Assembly: GCA_964356295.1 (NCBI GenBank)
Contig: CAYHHE010000039.1
Span: 1 to 24,466 of the forward strand
DNA from: CAVQGZ01 sp964356295
GTDB taxonomy: Bacteria; Actinomycetota; Actinomycetes; Jiangellales; Jiangellaceae
Direction of reading: 5' to 3'
DNA: 24,466 nucleotides
The notes under the pieces are model-generated. The model saw only the letters and a list, made by a program, of their open reading frames with translations. It made no database searches and was not told where the DNA came from. Numbering within the stretch: position 1 is the first letter of the stretch; every line of letters begins with the position of its first letter. The translations under genes and the position numbers were made by a program. Of this stretch, positions 14,991 through 24,466 are shown piece after piece.

Positions 14991-16518
14991 CCTGATCGTC
15001 GCTGGCGCGCCGCTCGCGTGGGGTGCCCAACGGCAGCCATCGGCCGGTGGCCTTCTTGCGCTCGAGGCGTTCGGCCTCTCTGGCGACGTTGCGCTGCATG
15101 CCGCCGAAGACGATCCCGTGGAATGGGGCCACGCTCCACCAGTACGCCTGGCCGCTCAGGCCGTGCGGGTAGAACAGCGCGCGCTGGGTGAACACCGTCT
15201 CGCCGGCGTCGTTGGTGGAGATGCCCAGCTCCAACCAGGCGCGACCGGGCAGCCGCATCTCCGCGCGGAGCCGAAGCAGCCTCAGGTCGATGACCTCCTC
15301 GACCCGCCACCAGTCCAGGGCGTCGCCGACGTGCAGGTCGTAGGGGCTGCGTCGACCCCGACGCAGTCCCGGCCCTCCGGAGAGCCGGTCCATCACCCCC
15401 CGCACGCCCCAGGCCAGCGACCAGGAGTACCAGCCGTTGGCGCCACCGATGCCCTCGATGACCTGCCACAGCGCCTCGGGGGAGGCGTGCACGACCCGGG
15501 AGCGCTCGTCGACGTAGAGGTCGCCGCCGGCCCAGTCCGGGTCGGACGGCAGCGGGTCGGACGGTGCCCCCCTGAGCTCCGAGTCCGACCACCGGGTGGG
15601 GACGTCTCCGCGTCGGATCTTGTCCAGGGCGAGCTCGACCGCACGCTCGAAACCGGTCAGCCCGTCAGGAGGGTCGGGGATGTACTGCGCGATGTCGTGC
15701 TCCCGGCACACGACGGTGTTCCGCAGGCTCTGCACCAGGGGCCGGGCGATCGCGTTCGGCACTGGTGTGACGATCTGCACCCAGTGGCTGGACAGGCCCG
15801 GCGTGAGCACCGGGACGCGAATGATGCGCCGCTTGGGTAGACCCACGACGTGGGCGTAGCGCTGCATCATCTCCTCGTAGGTGAGCACGTCGGGCCCGCC
15901 GATGTCGAACGGCCGGTTCACGTGCGCGGGGAGGTCGGCCGCGTGCACGAGGTAGTACAGGACGTCGCGAACCGCGATGGGCTGGATGCGGGTCTGCACC
16001 CAGATCGGTGTGGTCATCACAGGCAGCCGCTCGGTGAGGTAGCGCAGCATCTCGAACGACGCGCTGCCGCTCCCGATGATCACGGCCGCCTGGAGCACCG
16101 CCGTCGGGACACCGCTGGCGATCAGGATCTCCCCGACCTCCTGCCGGCTGCGCAGGTGAGGGCTCAGCTCCTCGTCCTCCGGGACGAGCCCGCTCAGGTA
16201 GATGATCCGCTTCACACCGGCGTCCCTGGCCGCCTCGGCGAAGGTCCGGGCCGCCCGTCGGTCGAGCTCTTCGAAGTCGTGGCCCTTCCCGATCGCGTGG
16301 ACGAGGTAGTAGGCGACGTCGACGTCGCGCAGCGCCTCCCGGATGACGGGGAGGTCGAGCACGTCCGCGTGCGCCAGCTCCACGCGGTCCGCCCACGGCT
16401 GGTCACGCAGCTGGATCAGCTGGCGGGCCCCCGCGCGGACGGTGAACCCGGCATCGAGAAGCTCCGGGACCAGACGTCCCCCGATGTACCCCGACGCTCC
16501 GGTGACCAGTGCACGCAT
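14965..16518 (-). CDS. SDR-type NAD(P)-binding protein fused to DUF2867
   Basis: 517-residue fusion. Residues 1-~310 form a Rossmann, NmrA-like short-chain dehydrogenase domain: MRALVTGASGYIGG with the GxxGxxG dinucleotide motif (7-13), then DVLDLP and a degenerate catalytic region. Residues ~320-475 match DUF2867, a domain commonly fused to such SDRs (WSLAWGVRG, GDALDWWRVEEVID, FYPHGLSGQAYWWSVAPFHGIVFGGM). Substrate unknown; the fusion looks intact. The frame opens at 16554, but ATG 16518 starts exactly at the Rossmann strand and has CACACT 7 bases upstream. It follows the MscS gene by 72 bases and its end overlaps the OsmC gene. Confidence 0.9.
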   Translation of the reverse strand: MRALVTGASGYIGGRLVPELLDAGFTVRAGARQLIQLRDQPWADRVELAHADVLDLPVIREALRDVDVAYYLVHAIGKGHDFEELDRRAARTFAEAARDAGVKRIIYLSGLVPEDEELSPHLRSRQEVGEILIASGVPTAVLQAAVIIGSGSASFEMLRYLTERLPVMTTPIWVQTRIQPIAVRDVLYYLVHAADLPAHVNRPFDIGGPDVLTYEEMMQRYAHVVGLPKRRIIRVPVLTPGLSSHWVQIVTPVPNAIARPLVQSLRNTVVCREHDIAQYIPDPPDGLTGFERAVELALDKIRRGDVPTRWSDSELRGAPSDPLPSDPDWAGGDLYVDERSRVVHASPEALWQVIEGIGGANGWYSWSLAWGVRGVMDRLSGGPGLRRGRRSPYDLHVGDALDWWRVEEVIDLRLLRLRAEMRLPGRAWLELGISTNDAGETVFTQRALFYPHGLSGQAYWWSVAPFHGIVFGGMQRNVAREAERLERKKATGRWLPLGTPRERRASDDQARSAPRPD

Positions 16519-16525
16519 ACCTGAG

Positions 16526-16531
16526 AGTGTG
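16526..16531 (-). promoter_or_regulatory. -10 hexamer for the SDR-DUF2867 gene
   Basis: CACACT on the minus strand, 7 bases before ATG 16518; supports this start over the open frame from 16554. Confidence 0.5.
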
Positions 16532-16590
16532 GCGAACCAGTCCATGACCAGCACGTCGGAGGCCGCGCGGCGCTCCAGGTCCTCGCAGGC

Positions 16591-17592
16591 CTAGCCGTTG
16601 CGCACCCAGACCGACCGCTGCGGGAACGGGATCTCCACGCCCTCGGCGTCGAAGCGAGCCTTGATCCGCTGCCGCAGCTCGCGGGCCACCGCCCACTGCT
16701 GCCCGGGCAGGGTCTTGAGCACCAGACGGATCACGATGGCGTCGGCGGCGATGCTCTCCACCCCCCACACCTCCGGGTCCTCCAGCAGCAACTCGCCCCA
16801 CTCCTCGTCCTCGTTGAGCCGGCGCGCCTCGTCCTCGAGCAGCTCGCGCACTCGGGCGATGTCCGAGCTGTAGGCGACACCGACGTCCAGCAGGGCCCGT
16901 GACCAGTTCTGGCTCATGTTGCCGACCCGGATCACCTCGCCGTTGCGCACGTACCACACCACACCGTCGACCGACCGCAGCCGGGTGACCCGCAGCCCGA
17001 CGTCCTCGACGGTGCCGGTCGCCTCGCCCATGTCGATCACGTCACCCACGCCGTACTGGTCTTCCAGCAGCATGAACACCCCAGAGAGGAAGTCGGCCAC
17101 CAGAGTCTGGGCGCCGAAGCCGAGCGCGACGCCGACGATCCCTGCGCTGGCCACCAGAGGGGCGAGGTTGAAGCCCCACTCGCCGAGGATCATGAGGAAC
17201 GCGATCGTCAGGATGACCACCGAGCCAACGTTCTTGAGCAGCCGGCCCAGGGTGTTGGCGCGCGTCTGCCGGCGCTGCACGTCCACCGAGTCCGCGCCGA
17301 GCGTCTCGCGCGCCGTCGTGCCGATACCGACCTTGCCGAGGTCTGTCTCGGACGCCTTGGTCAGGCCCCTGACGAACCCGTTTATGACCCGGTTCAGGAC
17401 CACGCGCAGCACGAGGGCGACGACGAGGATGATCACGCTGCGCAGCACGGGGCCCGTGGCCAGGTCGACCCACCAGGCAACATCGGTGACGTCGCCGTCG
17501 AGGTCGACCGGTTCGACCAGACTGGTGGGCGCTGGGGTCTCCTCGGCGGCGGACGCGGGAAGGGCACTGATGGGGGTGGCGGGCTGGGACAT
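16591..17592 (-). CDS. MscS-type mechanosensitive ion channel
   Basis: 333-residue inner-membrane channel that opens on hypo-osmotic shock. Predicted helices are at ~48-70, ~121-138 and ~143-176. The third is the pore-lining helix with the small-residue pattern GVALGFGAQTLVADF. Behind it comes the beta domain (YGVGDVIDMGEATGTVEDVGLRVT, typical MscS) and a C-terminal alpha/beta domain ending EIPFPQRSVWVRNG. The frame is open to 17817, but ATG 17592 is preferred: TACCCT lies 8 bases upstream and the extension is proline/arginine noise. It is divergent from the amidase, with the SDR gene downstream. Confidence 0.92.
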   Translation of the reverse strand: MSQPATPISALPASAAEETPAPTSLVEPVDLDGDVTDVAWWVDLATGPVLRSVIILVVALVLRVVLNRVINGFVRGLTKASETDLGKVGIGTTARETLGADSVDVQRRQTRANTLGRLLKNVGSVVILTIAFLMILGEWGFNLAPLVASAGIVGVALGFGAQTLVADFLSGVFMLLEDQYGVGDVIDMGEATGTVEDVGLRVTRLRSVDGVVWYVRNGEVIRVGNMSQNWSRALLDVGVAYSSDIARVRELLEDEARRLNEDEEWGELLLEDPEVWGVESIAADAIVIRLVLKTLPGQQWAVARELRQRIKARFDAEGVEIPFPQRSVWVRNG

Positions 17593-17600
17593 GGCCCGAC

Positions 17601-17606
17601 AGGGTA
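17601..17606 (-). promoter_or_regulatory. -10 hexamer for the MscS gene
   Basis: TACCCT on the minus strand, 8 bases before ATG 17592. Same hexamer as at ettA. Confidence 0.5.
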
Positions 17607-17648
17607 GGGGGCGGGAGTGACACCCCGGCGAACCGAGGAGCGGCCCTG

Positions 17649-19118
17649 GTGGACGACCTGAGCGCGCTGTCCGCGCTGGATCTCGCAACTGCGGTGCGGT
17701 CGCGGGAGGTGTCGGCGCTCGAGGTCGCCGAGCACACCCTGTCTCGGGCGGAGGCCCTGGACACGAGGTTCGGGCTGTTCGTGACCCAGACCGCGGACCT
17801 GGCACTGGACCAGGCACGGTCGTCCGATCGGACGCTGCGGGAGACGCTCGAGCCGGGCGACCTACCCCCGCTGCTCGGGGTGCCCTGCCCGGTCAAGGAC
17901 CTCGACCGGGTCGCCGGGGTGCGCTGGACCGCTGGCAGCGCCGCCTTCGCCGACCGGACCGCCGACGTCGACGACGGCGTGGTCACCCTGCTACGGGCGG
18001 CGGGCACCCTCATGACCGGCAAGACGAACACCCCGGAGCTTGGCCTGCCCTGCTACACCGAGCCTGACGTGGCGCCGCCGGCGCGTACCCCGTGGGACGA
18101 GCAGCGCTCGGCCGGCGGGTCGAGCGGAGGTGCTGCAGCGGTGGTGGCCGCCGGGATCGCACCGATAGCCCAGGGGTCGGACGGCGGCGGCTCGATCCGC
18201 ATCCCCGCGAGCGCTTGCGGGGTGGTGGGCCTGAAGACCACCCGGGGGCGCATCAGCCCGGGTCCGCACGGGGTCGACGTGTCCGGGCTCTCCGGCACAG
18301 GACCGCTGGCCCGCACCGTCGCCGACGTCGCCGCGCTGCTCGACGTGCTGGTTCGCCGGTGGCCCGGCGACGTCACCTCGCTGCCTCCCCCGGAGACGAC
18401 CTTCCTGGACGCCACCCGACGCCCGTCCCCTCGGCTTCGCATCGGTCTGCTGACGACTCCGGTCATCGCGGCGGACGCTGTCGTGCACCCGGCGTGCCGA
18501 GCGGCCGCTGAGGATGCGGCCGGGCTGCTGGCCGACCTGGGCCACCACGTCGAGCCGGTCGGCCCGCCGTTCCCTGCGCAGGAGTGGTCCGCGTTCTCCG
18601 CCGTGTGGTCCTCGCTGGCCGCCTCAGCCCCGATACCAGCCGAGCGGGAGCACCTGCTGCGGCCCCTGACGCGCTGGCTGCGTGAGCAGGGTCGGTCCAC
18701 TTCGGCGGTCGACCTGCTCACCGGCCTCGCGGGCATGCAGGTGATTTCTCGGCAGGTCGCCACGGTCTGGGGAGACCTCGACGTGGTCGTCAGCCCGACG
18801 CTGGCCGACCTCCCGGCGCCGGTGGGGGCGCTGCGCGACGACGACGACCCGGCAGCAGACTTCGCGGCCCAGACCCGGTTCACGCCGTGGACCAGCGTGT
18901 GGAACCTCGTCGGTCGTCCGGCAATGTCGCTGCCACTGAGCTGGCACCACAGCGAGGATCACCTGCTCCCGATCGGGGTGATGCTCGGCGGCGGCTTCGG
19001 CGCGGAGGAGTCGCTGCTGTCACTGGCCGCCGAGCTCGAGGCGGCACGTCCGTGGCACCACCGTTACCGGAGTCTGTGGCAGACGTGGCCGGGAGTCGGG
19101 CAGACTCGGGCCTCGTGA
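17649..19118 (+). CDS. amidase-signature family hydrolase
   Basis: 489-residue amide hydrolase using a Ser-cisSer-Lys triad, visible as Lys83 (CPVKDLD), Ser158 (SAGGSSGG) and nucleophile Ser182 (GSDGGGSIRIP). The substrate is unknown. There is no gatB or gatC nearby and the C-terminus differs from GatA, so it is probably a stand-alone amidase. Start GTG 17649 has GAGGAG 8 bases upstream. The stop overlaps the malQ start (GTGA, 19115-19118), so the two are co-translated although no metabolic link is obvious. Divergent from the MscS gene, 56 bases away. Confidence 0.9.
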   Translation: MDDLSALSALDLATAVRSREVSALEVAEHTLSRAEALDTRFGLFVTQTADLALDQARSSDRTLRETLEPGDLPPLLGVPCPVKDLDRVAGVRWTAGSAAFADRTADVDDGVVTLLRAAGTLMTGKTNTPELGLPCYTEPDVAPPARTPWDEQRSAGGSSGGAAAVVAAGIAPIAQGSDGGGSIRIPASACGVVGLKTTRGRISPGPHGVDVSGLSGTGPLARTVADVAALLDVLVRRWPGDVTSLPPPETTFLDATRRPSPRLRIGLLTTPVIAADAVVHPACRAAAEDAAGLLADLGHHVEPVGPPFPAQEWSAFSAVWSSLAASAPIPAEREHLLRPLTRWLREQGRSTSAVDLLTGLAGMQVISRQVATVWGDLDVVVSPTLADLPAPVGALRDDDDPAADFAAQTRFTPWTSVWNLVGRPAMSLPLSWHHSEDHLLPIGVMLGGGFGAEESLLSLAAELEAARPWHHRYRSLWQTWPGVGQTRAS

Positions 19119-21232
19119 CCGACCCCTGGCCCGAGTTGTACGAGTTGGCTGCCGCATGCGGAGTCGCGACGGAGTACTGGGACTGGCAGGACAGGCATAC
19201 CGTCGTCTCGGCAGAGACGATCATCGGCGTCCTGGCGGCACTGGGTGTCGACGCCTCGACCCGGGAGGCGACCGAGGTGGCGCTGTACTTCCGCTGGCTG
19301 GACCGATGGCAACGCATGCTGCCGCCGTGCCTGGTCACCCGGCAGGGCTGGAGCCCCTGGTTCGGGGTCCACGTGGACCACGGCGCCGACGTCACGGTGT
19401 GGGTCGAGACCGAGGACGGCTCGCGTCGGCACGACGTCCACCAGCAGGATCACTGGGTGAACCCTGAGACGGTCGACGGGCGGCTGGTGGGCGAGGCAAC
19501 CTTCGCCGTTCCCGCCGACCTGCCGACGGGGTACCACCGACTGGTGGCCGAGTCCGGGGGGCAACGCACCCAGTGCCCACTCATCGTCACCCCCGCCTGG
19601 GTTGGCCTGCCGGCCGCGCTTGCAGACCGCCGCACCTGGGGGCTGGCTCTCCAGCTGTACAGCGTCCGTTCGCACCGATCGTGGGGCACCGGCGACCTCA
19701 CCGACCTCACCGACCTCACCACGTGGGCAGCGGTACGCCACGCGGCTGGGTTCGTGCTGGTCAACCCCCTCCACGCGGCCGAGCCGCTCGCCCCGATGGA
19801 GCCCTCGCCCTACCTGCCGTCGACCCGTCGCTTCGTCAACCCTCTGTACCTGCGGGTGGAGGCGATCGAGGAGTACGCCTACCTCGACGCGAGTGCCCGC
19901 GAGAGCGTCGCTGCCCTGCGCGCGTCCGTGGCGTCGGCGAACACCGCGGACGCCGTCGACCGGGACTCTGCGTGGGCCGCCAAGGACGCTGCCCTTCGGC
20001 TGGTGCACCGGGTGCCTCGAAGCCCGGGACGCGACATCTCCTACGAGACGTTCGTGGCCGACCAGGGCGACGGGCTGCTGGCCTTCGCCACCTGGAACGT
20101 CCTGGTCGCCGACTACGGACCGGACTGGCACGGCTGGCCCGAGTCGCTTCGCGACCCGTCCTCGTCGGCGGTCGCCGCGGTCCGACAGGAGCGCGCGGAC
20201 GACTTGGACTACTACTGCTGGCTGCAGTGGGTGCTGGACGAGCAGCTGCGCTGCGTCCAGGACGAGGCACGTGACGTCGGGATGCCGATCGGGCTCATGC
20301 AGGACCTCGCGGTCGGTGTCCACCCCAACGGCGCGGACGCCTGGGGTCTTCAGGGCGTCCTTGCGCAGGGGATCTATGTCGGTGCCCCACCGGACGCGTT
20401 CAACCAGCAGGGACAGAACTGGACGCAGCCCCCGTGGCGGCCCGACCGACTCGCCGAGACCGGCTACGCCGCGTACCGCGACCTGCTGCGCACCGTCCTG
20501 AGGCACGCCGGCGGCCTGCGCGTCGACCACATCATCGGGCTGTTCCGGCTGTGGTGGATTCCCGCGGACCAGCCCCCGACCGCGGGCACCTACGTCCGGT
20601 ACGACCACGAGGCCCTCATCGGCATCCTCGCACTGGAGGCCGTGCGTGCCGGATCCGTCCTGGTCGGTGAGGACCTCGGGACCGTCGAGCCATGGGTGCG
20701 GGACTACCTGCGAGACCGCGGCATCCTCGGGACATCCGTGTTGTGGTTCGAGTACGACGAAGCCGGCCGACCGCTGCACCCCGAGCTCTGGCGTGAGCTG
20801 TGCCTGGCCACCGTCACCACCCACGACCTGCCGCCGACGGCGGGGTACCTGGCCGGTGACCACGTCAGGCTCCGGGACGAGCTGGGGCTGCTGACCCGCA
20901 GCGTCGAGGAGGAGATGGAGGTCGACGAGCAGGAGCGGCAGGCGTGGCTGGACGTGCTGCGCACCAGGGGACTGCTCTCGCCCGGCGCCGATGTCCCCAC
21001 CACCATCGGGGCTCTGCACCGGCTCCTCATGCGGTCGCCCGCCCGGCTCATCGGAGTGTCGCTGACCGACCTGGTCGGTGATCGGCGCACCCAGAACCAG
21101 CCGGGCACCACAGACGAGTACCCGAACTGGCGTGTCCCGCTGTCCGGGCCGGACGGCCAGGTGCTCACGGTGGAGGACGTGGTGAGCAGCCCGCGCGCCG
21201 CAGTCCTGCCCGGTCTCGTCGGCGGACGCTAG
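19115..21232 (+). CDS. malQ: 4-alpha-glucanotransferase (GH77 amylomaltase)
   Basis: 705-residue enzyme that transfers alpha-1,4-glucan segments between maltodextrins and works with glycogen and maltose breakdown. GH77 catalytic residues are visible: nucleophile Asp471 in LRVDHIIGLFRLWW, acid/base Glu519 in VGEDLGTVE and Asp571 in TTHDLPPT. WRVPL near the C-terminus is also typical. The ~150-residue N-terminal domain marks the longer bacterial form. GTG 19115 overlaps the amidase stop by four bases; the open frame back to 18887 is out of register with homology. A CAGACT hexamer 8 bases upstream could give an independent leaderless start. The 3' end faces repeat copy 2. Confidence 0.94.
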   Translation: MTDPWPELYELAAACGVATEYWDWQDRHTVVSAETIIGVLAALGVDASTREATEVALYFRWLDRWQRMLPPCLVTRQGWSPWFGVHVDHGADVTVWVETEDGSRRHDVHQQDHWVNPETVDGRLVGEATFAVPADLPTGYHRLVAESGGQRTQCPLIVTPAWVGLPAALADRRTWGLALQLYSVRSHRSWGTGDLTDLTDLTTWAAVRHAAGFVLVNPLHAAEPLAPMEPSPYLPSTRRFVNPLYLRVEAIEEYAYLDASARESVAALRASVASANTADAVDRDSAWAAKDAALRLVHRVPRSPGRDISYETFVADQGDGLLAFATWNVLVADYGPDWHGWPESLRDPSSSAVAAVRQERADDLDYYCWLQWVLDEQLRCVQDEARDVGMPIGLMQDLAVGVHPNGADAWGLQGVLAQGIYVGAPPDAFNQQGQNWTQPPWRPDRLAETGYAAYRDLLRTVLRHAGGLRVDHIIGLFRLWWIPADQPPTAGTYVRYDHEALIGILALEAVRAGSVLVGEDLGTVEPWVRDYLRDRGILGTSVLWFEYDEAGRPLHPELWRELCLATVTTHDLPPTAGYLAGDHVRLRDELGLLTRSVEEEMEVDEQERQAWLDVLRTRGLLSPGADVPTTIGALHRLLMRSPARLIGVSLTDLVGDRRTQNQPGTTDEYPNWRVPLSGPDGQVLTVEDVVSSPRAAVLPGLVGGR

Positions 21233-21283
21233 CCCGAAGCCGCGGCGGTCGTGGCCGGCGCCAGGGGGCTCTGTGCGGCGTCG

Positions 21284-21470
21284 GGCATGATCACGGCGCC
21301 CCAGGTGTGGTGGATCGTCTCGTCAGAGCGCTGTAGGTGTCGCTATGACGACACCTACGGCGCCCTGATCATCGTGACCACCACCACGCAGGCGCCTTGA
21401 TCAAGGGTCAGCCACCACCAGGGCGCCTTGATCAAGGGTGAGGCACCACCAGGGCGCCTTGATCATGGCC
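21284..21470. repeat. inward-facing TGATCA repeat element, copy 2 (complete)
   Basis: One left-side unit (TGATCA at 21288) and four right-side units in the opposite orientation (TGATCA at 21366, 21398, 21429 and 21460; period 31-32) face a central hairpin. Right-side units read as CCACCACCAGG, GGCGCC, then TGATCA; two contain the 12-bp palindrome CCTTGATCAAGG (21396-21407 and 21427-21438). The element fills the 250-base space between the convergent stops of malQ (21232) and pepN (21483). Same layout as copy 1. Confidence 0.85.
21328..21363. repeat. central hairpin of repeat copy 2
   Basis: GTAGGTGTCG (21333-21342) pairs with CGACACCTAC (21349-21358) around the loop CTATGA, extended by GCGCT/GGCGC with one T-G pair, giving a 15-bp stem. 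Clearly homologous to the core of copy 1. Confidence 0.85.
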
Positions 21471-21482
21471 GGGATGGGCCAG

Positions 21483-24032
<2,550 letters not shown>

Positions 24033-24039
24033 GGCGCCG

Positions 24040-24045
24040 ATCCTG
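24040..24045 (-). promoter_or_regulatory. -10 hexamer for pepN
   Basis: CAGGAT on the minus strand, 7 bases before ATG 24032; leaderless-type. Confidence 0.5.
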
Positions 24046-24093
24046 TCAGACGGGCCGGGAACGGCCCGGCGGGCGGTGGCCGGCCGTGGCCCG

Positions 24094-24099
24094 CACAAT
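24094..24099 (+). promoter_or_regulatory. -10 hexamer for the DsbA-like gene
   Basis: CACAAT, 7 bases before ATG 24107; leaderless-type. Confidence 0.55.
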
Positions 24100-24106
24100 G
24101 ACGTCC

Positions 24107-24466
24107 ATGCCCGTCGACACCGCCCCCCCAGCCTCCGGCGTCCCCTCGGTCCAGCTCTGGTTCGACCCCGTCTGCCCCTGGGCCTGGATGGCGTCGCGCT
24201 GGGTGGACGAAGTGGCGCGGCAGCGCGGCCTGGACGTCACCTGGAATGTGATGTCGCTGGCCTACCTCAACGAGGGTCGGGACCTCCCGCCGCCCTACTC
24301 CGAGATGATGCAGAGGGCCTGGGGCCCGGTCCGCGTGCTCACCGCCGCGCGGGAGCAGCATGGCCGCGAGGTGGTCAAGCCGCTCTACGACGCTATGGGC
24401 ACCCGCATCCATCCCCAGGAGCGGGAGGACTGGGACGCTGTCGTGGCCGAGGCCCTGGCCGAGGTG
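24107..24466 (+). CDS. DsbA-like protein, mycothiol-dependent nitroreductase (Rv2466c) type, truncated by window end
   Basis: The first 120 residues of a thioredoxin-fold protein; the window ends inside the gene. VQLWFDPVCPWAWMASRWVDEV matches the N-terminus of the Rv2466c-like family, which uses mycothiol. The active-site motif reads CPWA: Cys23 is present but the second cysteine is replaced by Ala26, giving a monothiol site. No signal peptide, so cytoplasmic and not a periplasmic DsbA. Start ATG 24107 is supported by CACAAT 7 bases upstream. Divergent from pepN, with 74 bases between start codons. Confidence 0.88.
   Translation, partial: MPVDTAPPASGVPSVQLWFDPVCPWAWMASRWVDEVARQRGLDVTWNVMSLAYLNEGRDLPPPYSEMMQRAWGPVRVLTAAREQHGREVVKPLYDAMGTRIHPQEREDWDAVVAEALAEV

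Noticed and set aside
17649..19118. GatA subunit of the tRNA amidotransferase
   Set aside because: No gatB or gatC nearby and the C-terminal half does not read like GatA; general amidase is the safer name.
19696..19722. Short tandem repeat within malQ (GDLTDLTDLTTW)
   Set aside because: Three 9-base units in a loop that is variable in this family; in frame and probably neutral.
19064..21019. 651-codon open frame antisense to malQ
   Set aside because: Shadow frame; the opposite strand encodes intact GH77 catalytic motifs.

Overview
The window is a high-GC chromosomal segment of an actinomycete. Supporting signs are the heavy G/C third-position bias, frequent GTG starts, many start codons lying only 6-9 bases after a TANNNT-like hexamer (leaderless-type transcripts), and an actinobacterial gene set: a group II truncated haemoglobin, an EttA-type ABC-F protein and a thioredoxin-fold protein of the mycothiol-dependent nitroreductase type. 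The lineage cannot be fixed further by reading alone. From memory, the order orn, ssb, ettA, a ~218-residue unknown, GH13 glucosidase, glbO, pepN and DsbA-like protein follows the Mycobacterium tuberculosis order from Rv2511 (orn) down to Rv2466c. This looks like a conserved chromosomal backbone with lineage-specific insertions, not a mobile island.

Layout. 1-2813: a membrane-anchored alpha/beta hydrolase whose 3' end runs through a 16-bp hairpin, a small unknown ORF, and a PhzF-family isomerase. 2866-5465: tRNA-Lys(CTT), tRNA-His(GTG), oligoribonuclease in frame with a TetR-type regulator, a divergent six-helix DUF4386-type membrane protein, and tRNA-Arg(TCT). 5476-11611: a lipoprotein diverging from a translationally coupled pair of dynamin-like/Era-like GTPases, then a short SSB, ettA and an unknown protein. 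12126-14990: an operon-like set on the minus strand (DUF1905 protein, glbO, GH13 alpha-glucosidase) diverging from an OsmC-family protein. 14965-17592: an SDR-DUF2867 fusion and an MscS-type channel. 17649-21232: an amidase overlapping the start of malQ. 21483-24466: pepN diverging from a partial DsbA-like protein.

The most unusual content is non-coding. Two intergenic elements (about 11672-12090 and 21284-21470) share one architecture: ~31-bp units carrying a TGATCA palindrome point inward from both sides toward a central hairpin whose arms contain GGTGTCG and CGACACC. Distances from hairpin centre to the nearest TGATCA on each side are identical in both copies (57.5 bases left, 20.5 right). 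Both elements sit between the 3' ends of convergent genes. The first contains a 100-N gap, so its true length is unknown. They resemble a repeat-element family (REP/BIME-like) or structured bidirectional 3'-end elements. I know of no named family that matches.

Functionally the genes are mostly housekeeping: small-RNA turnover (orn), translation control (ettA), ssDNA binding (ssb), glycogen/maltodextrin use (GH13, malQ), peptide turnover (pepN), and redox or osmotic stress (glbO, OsmC, DsbA-like, MscS).
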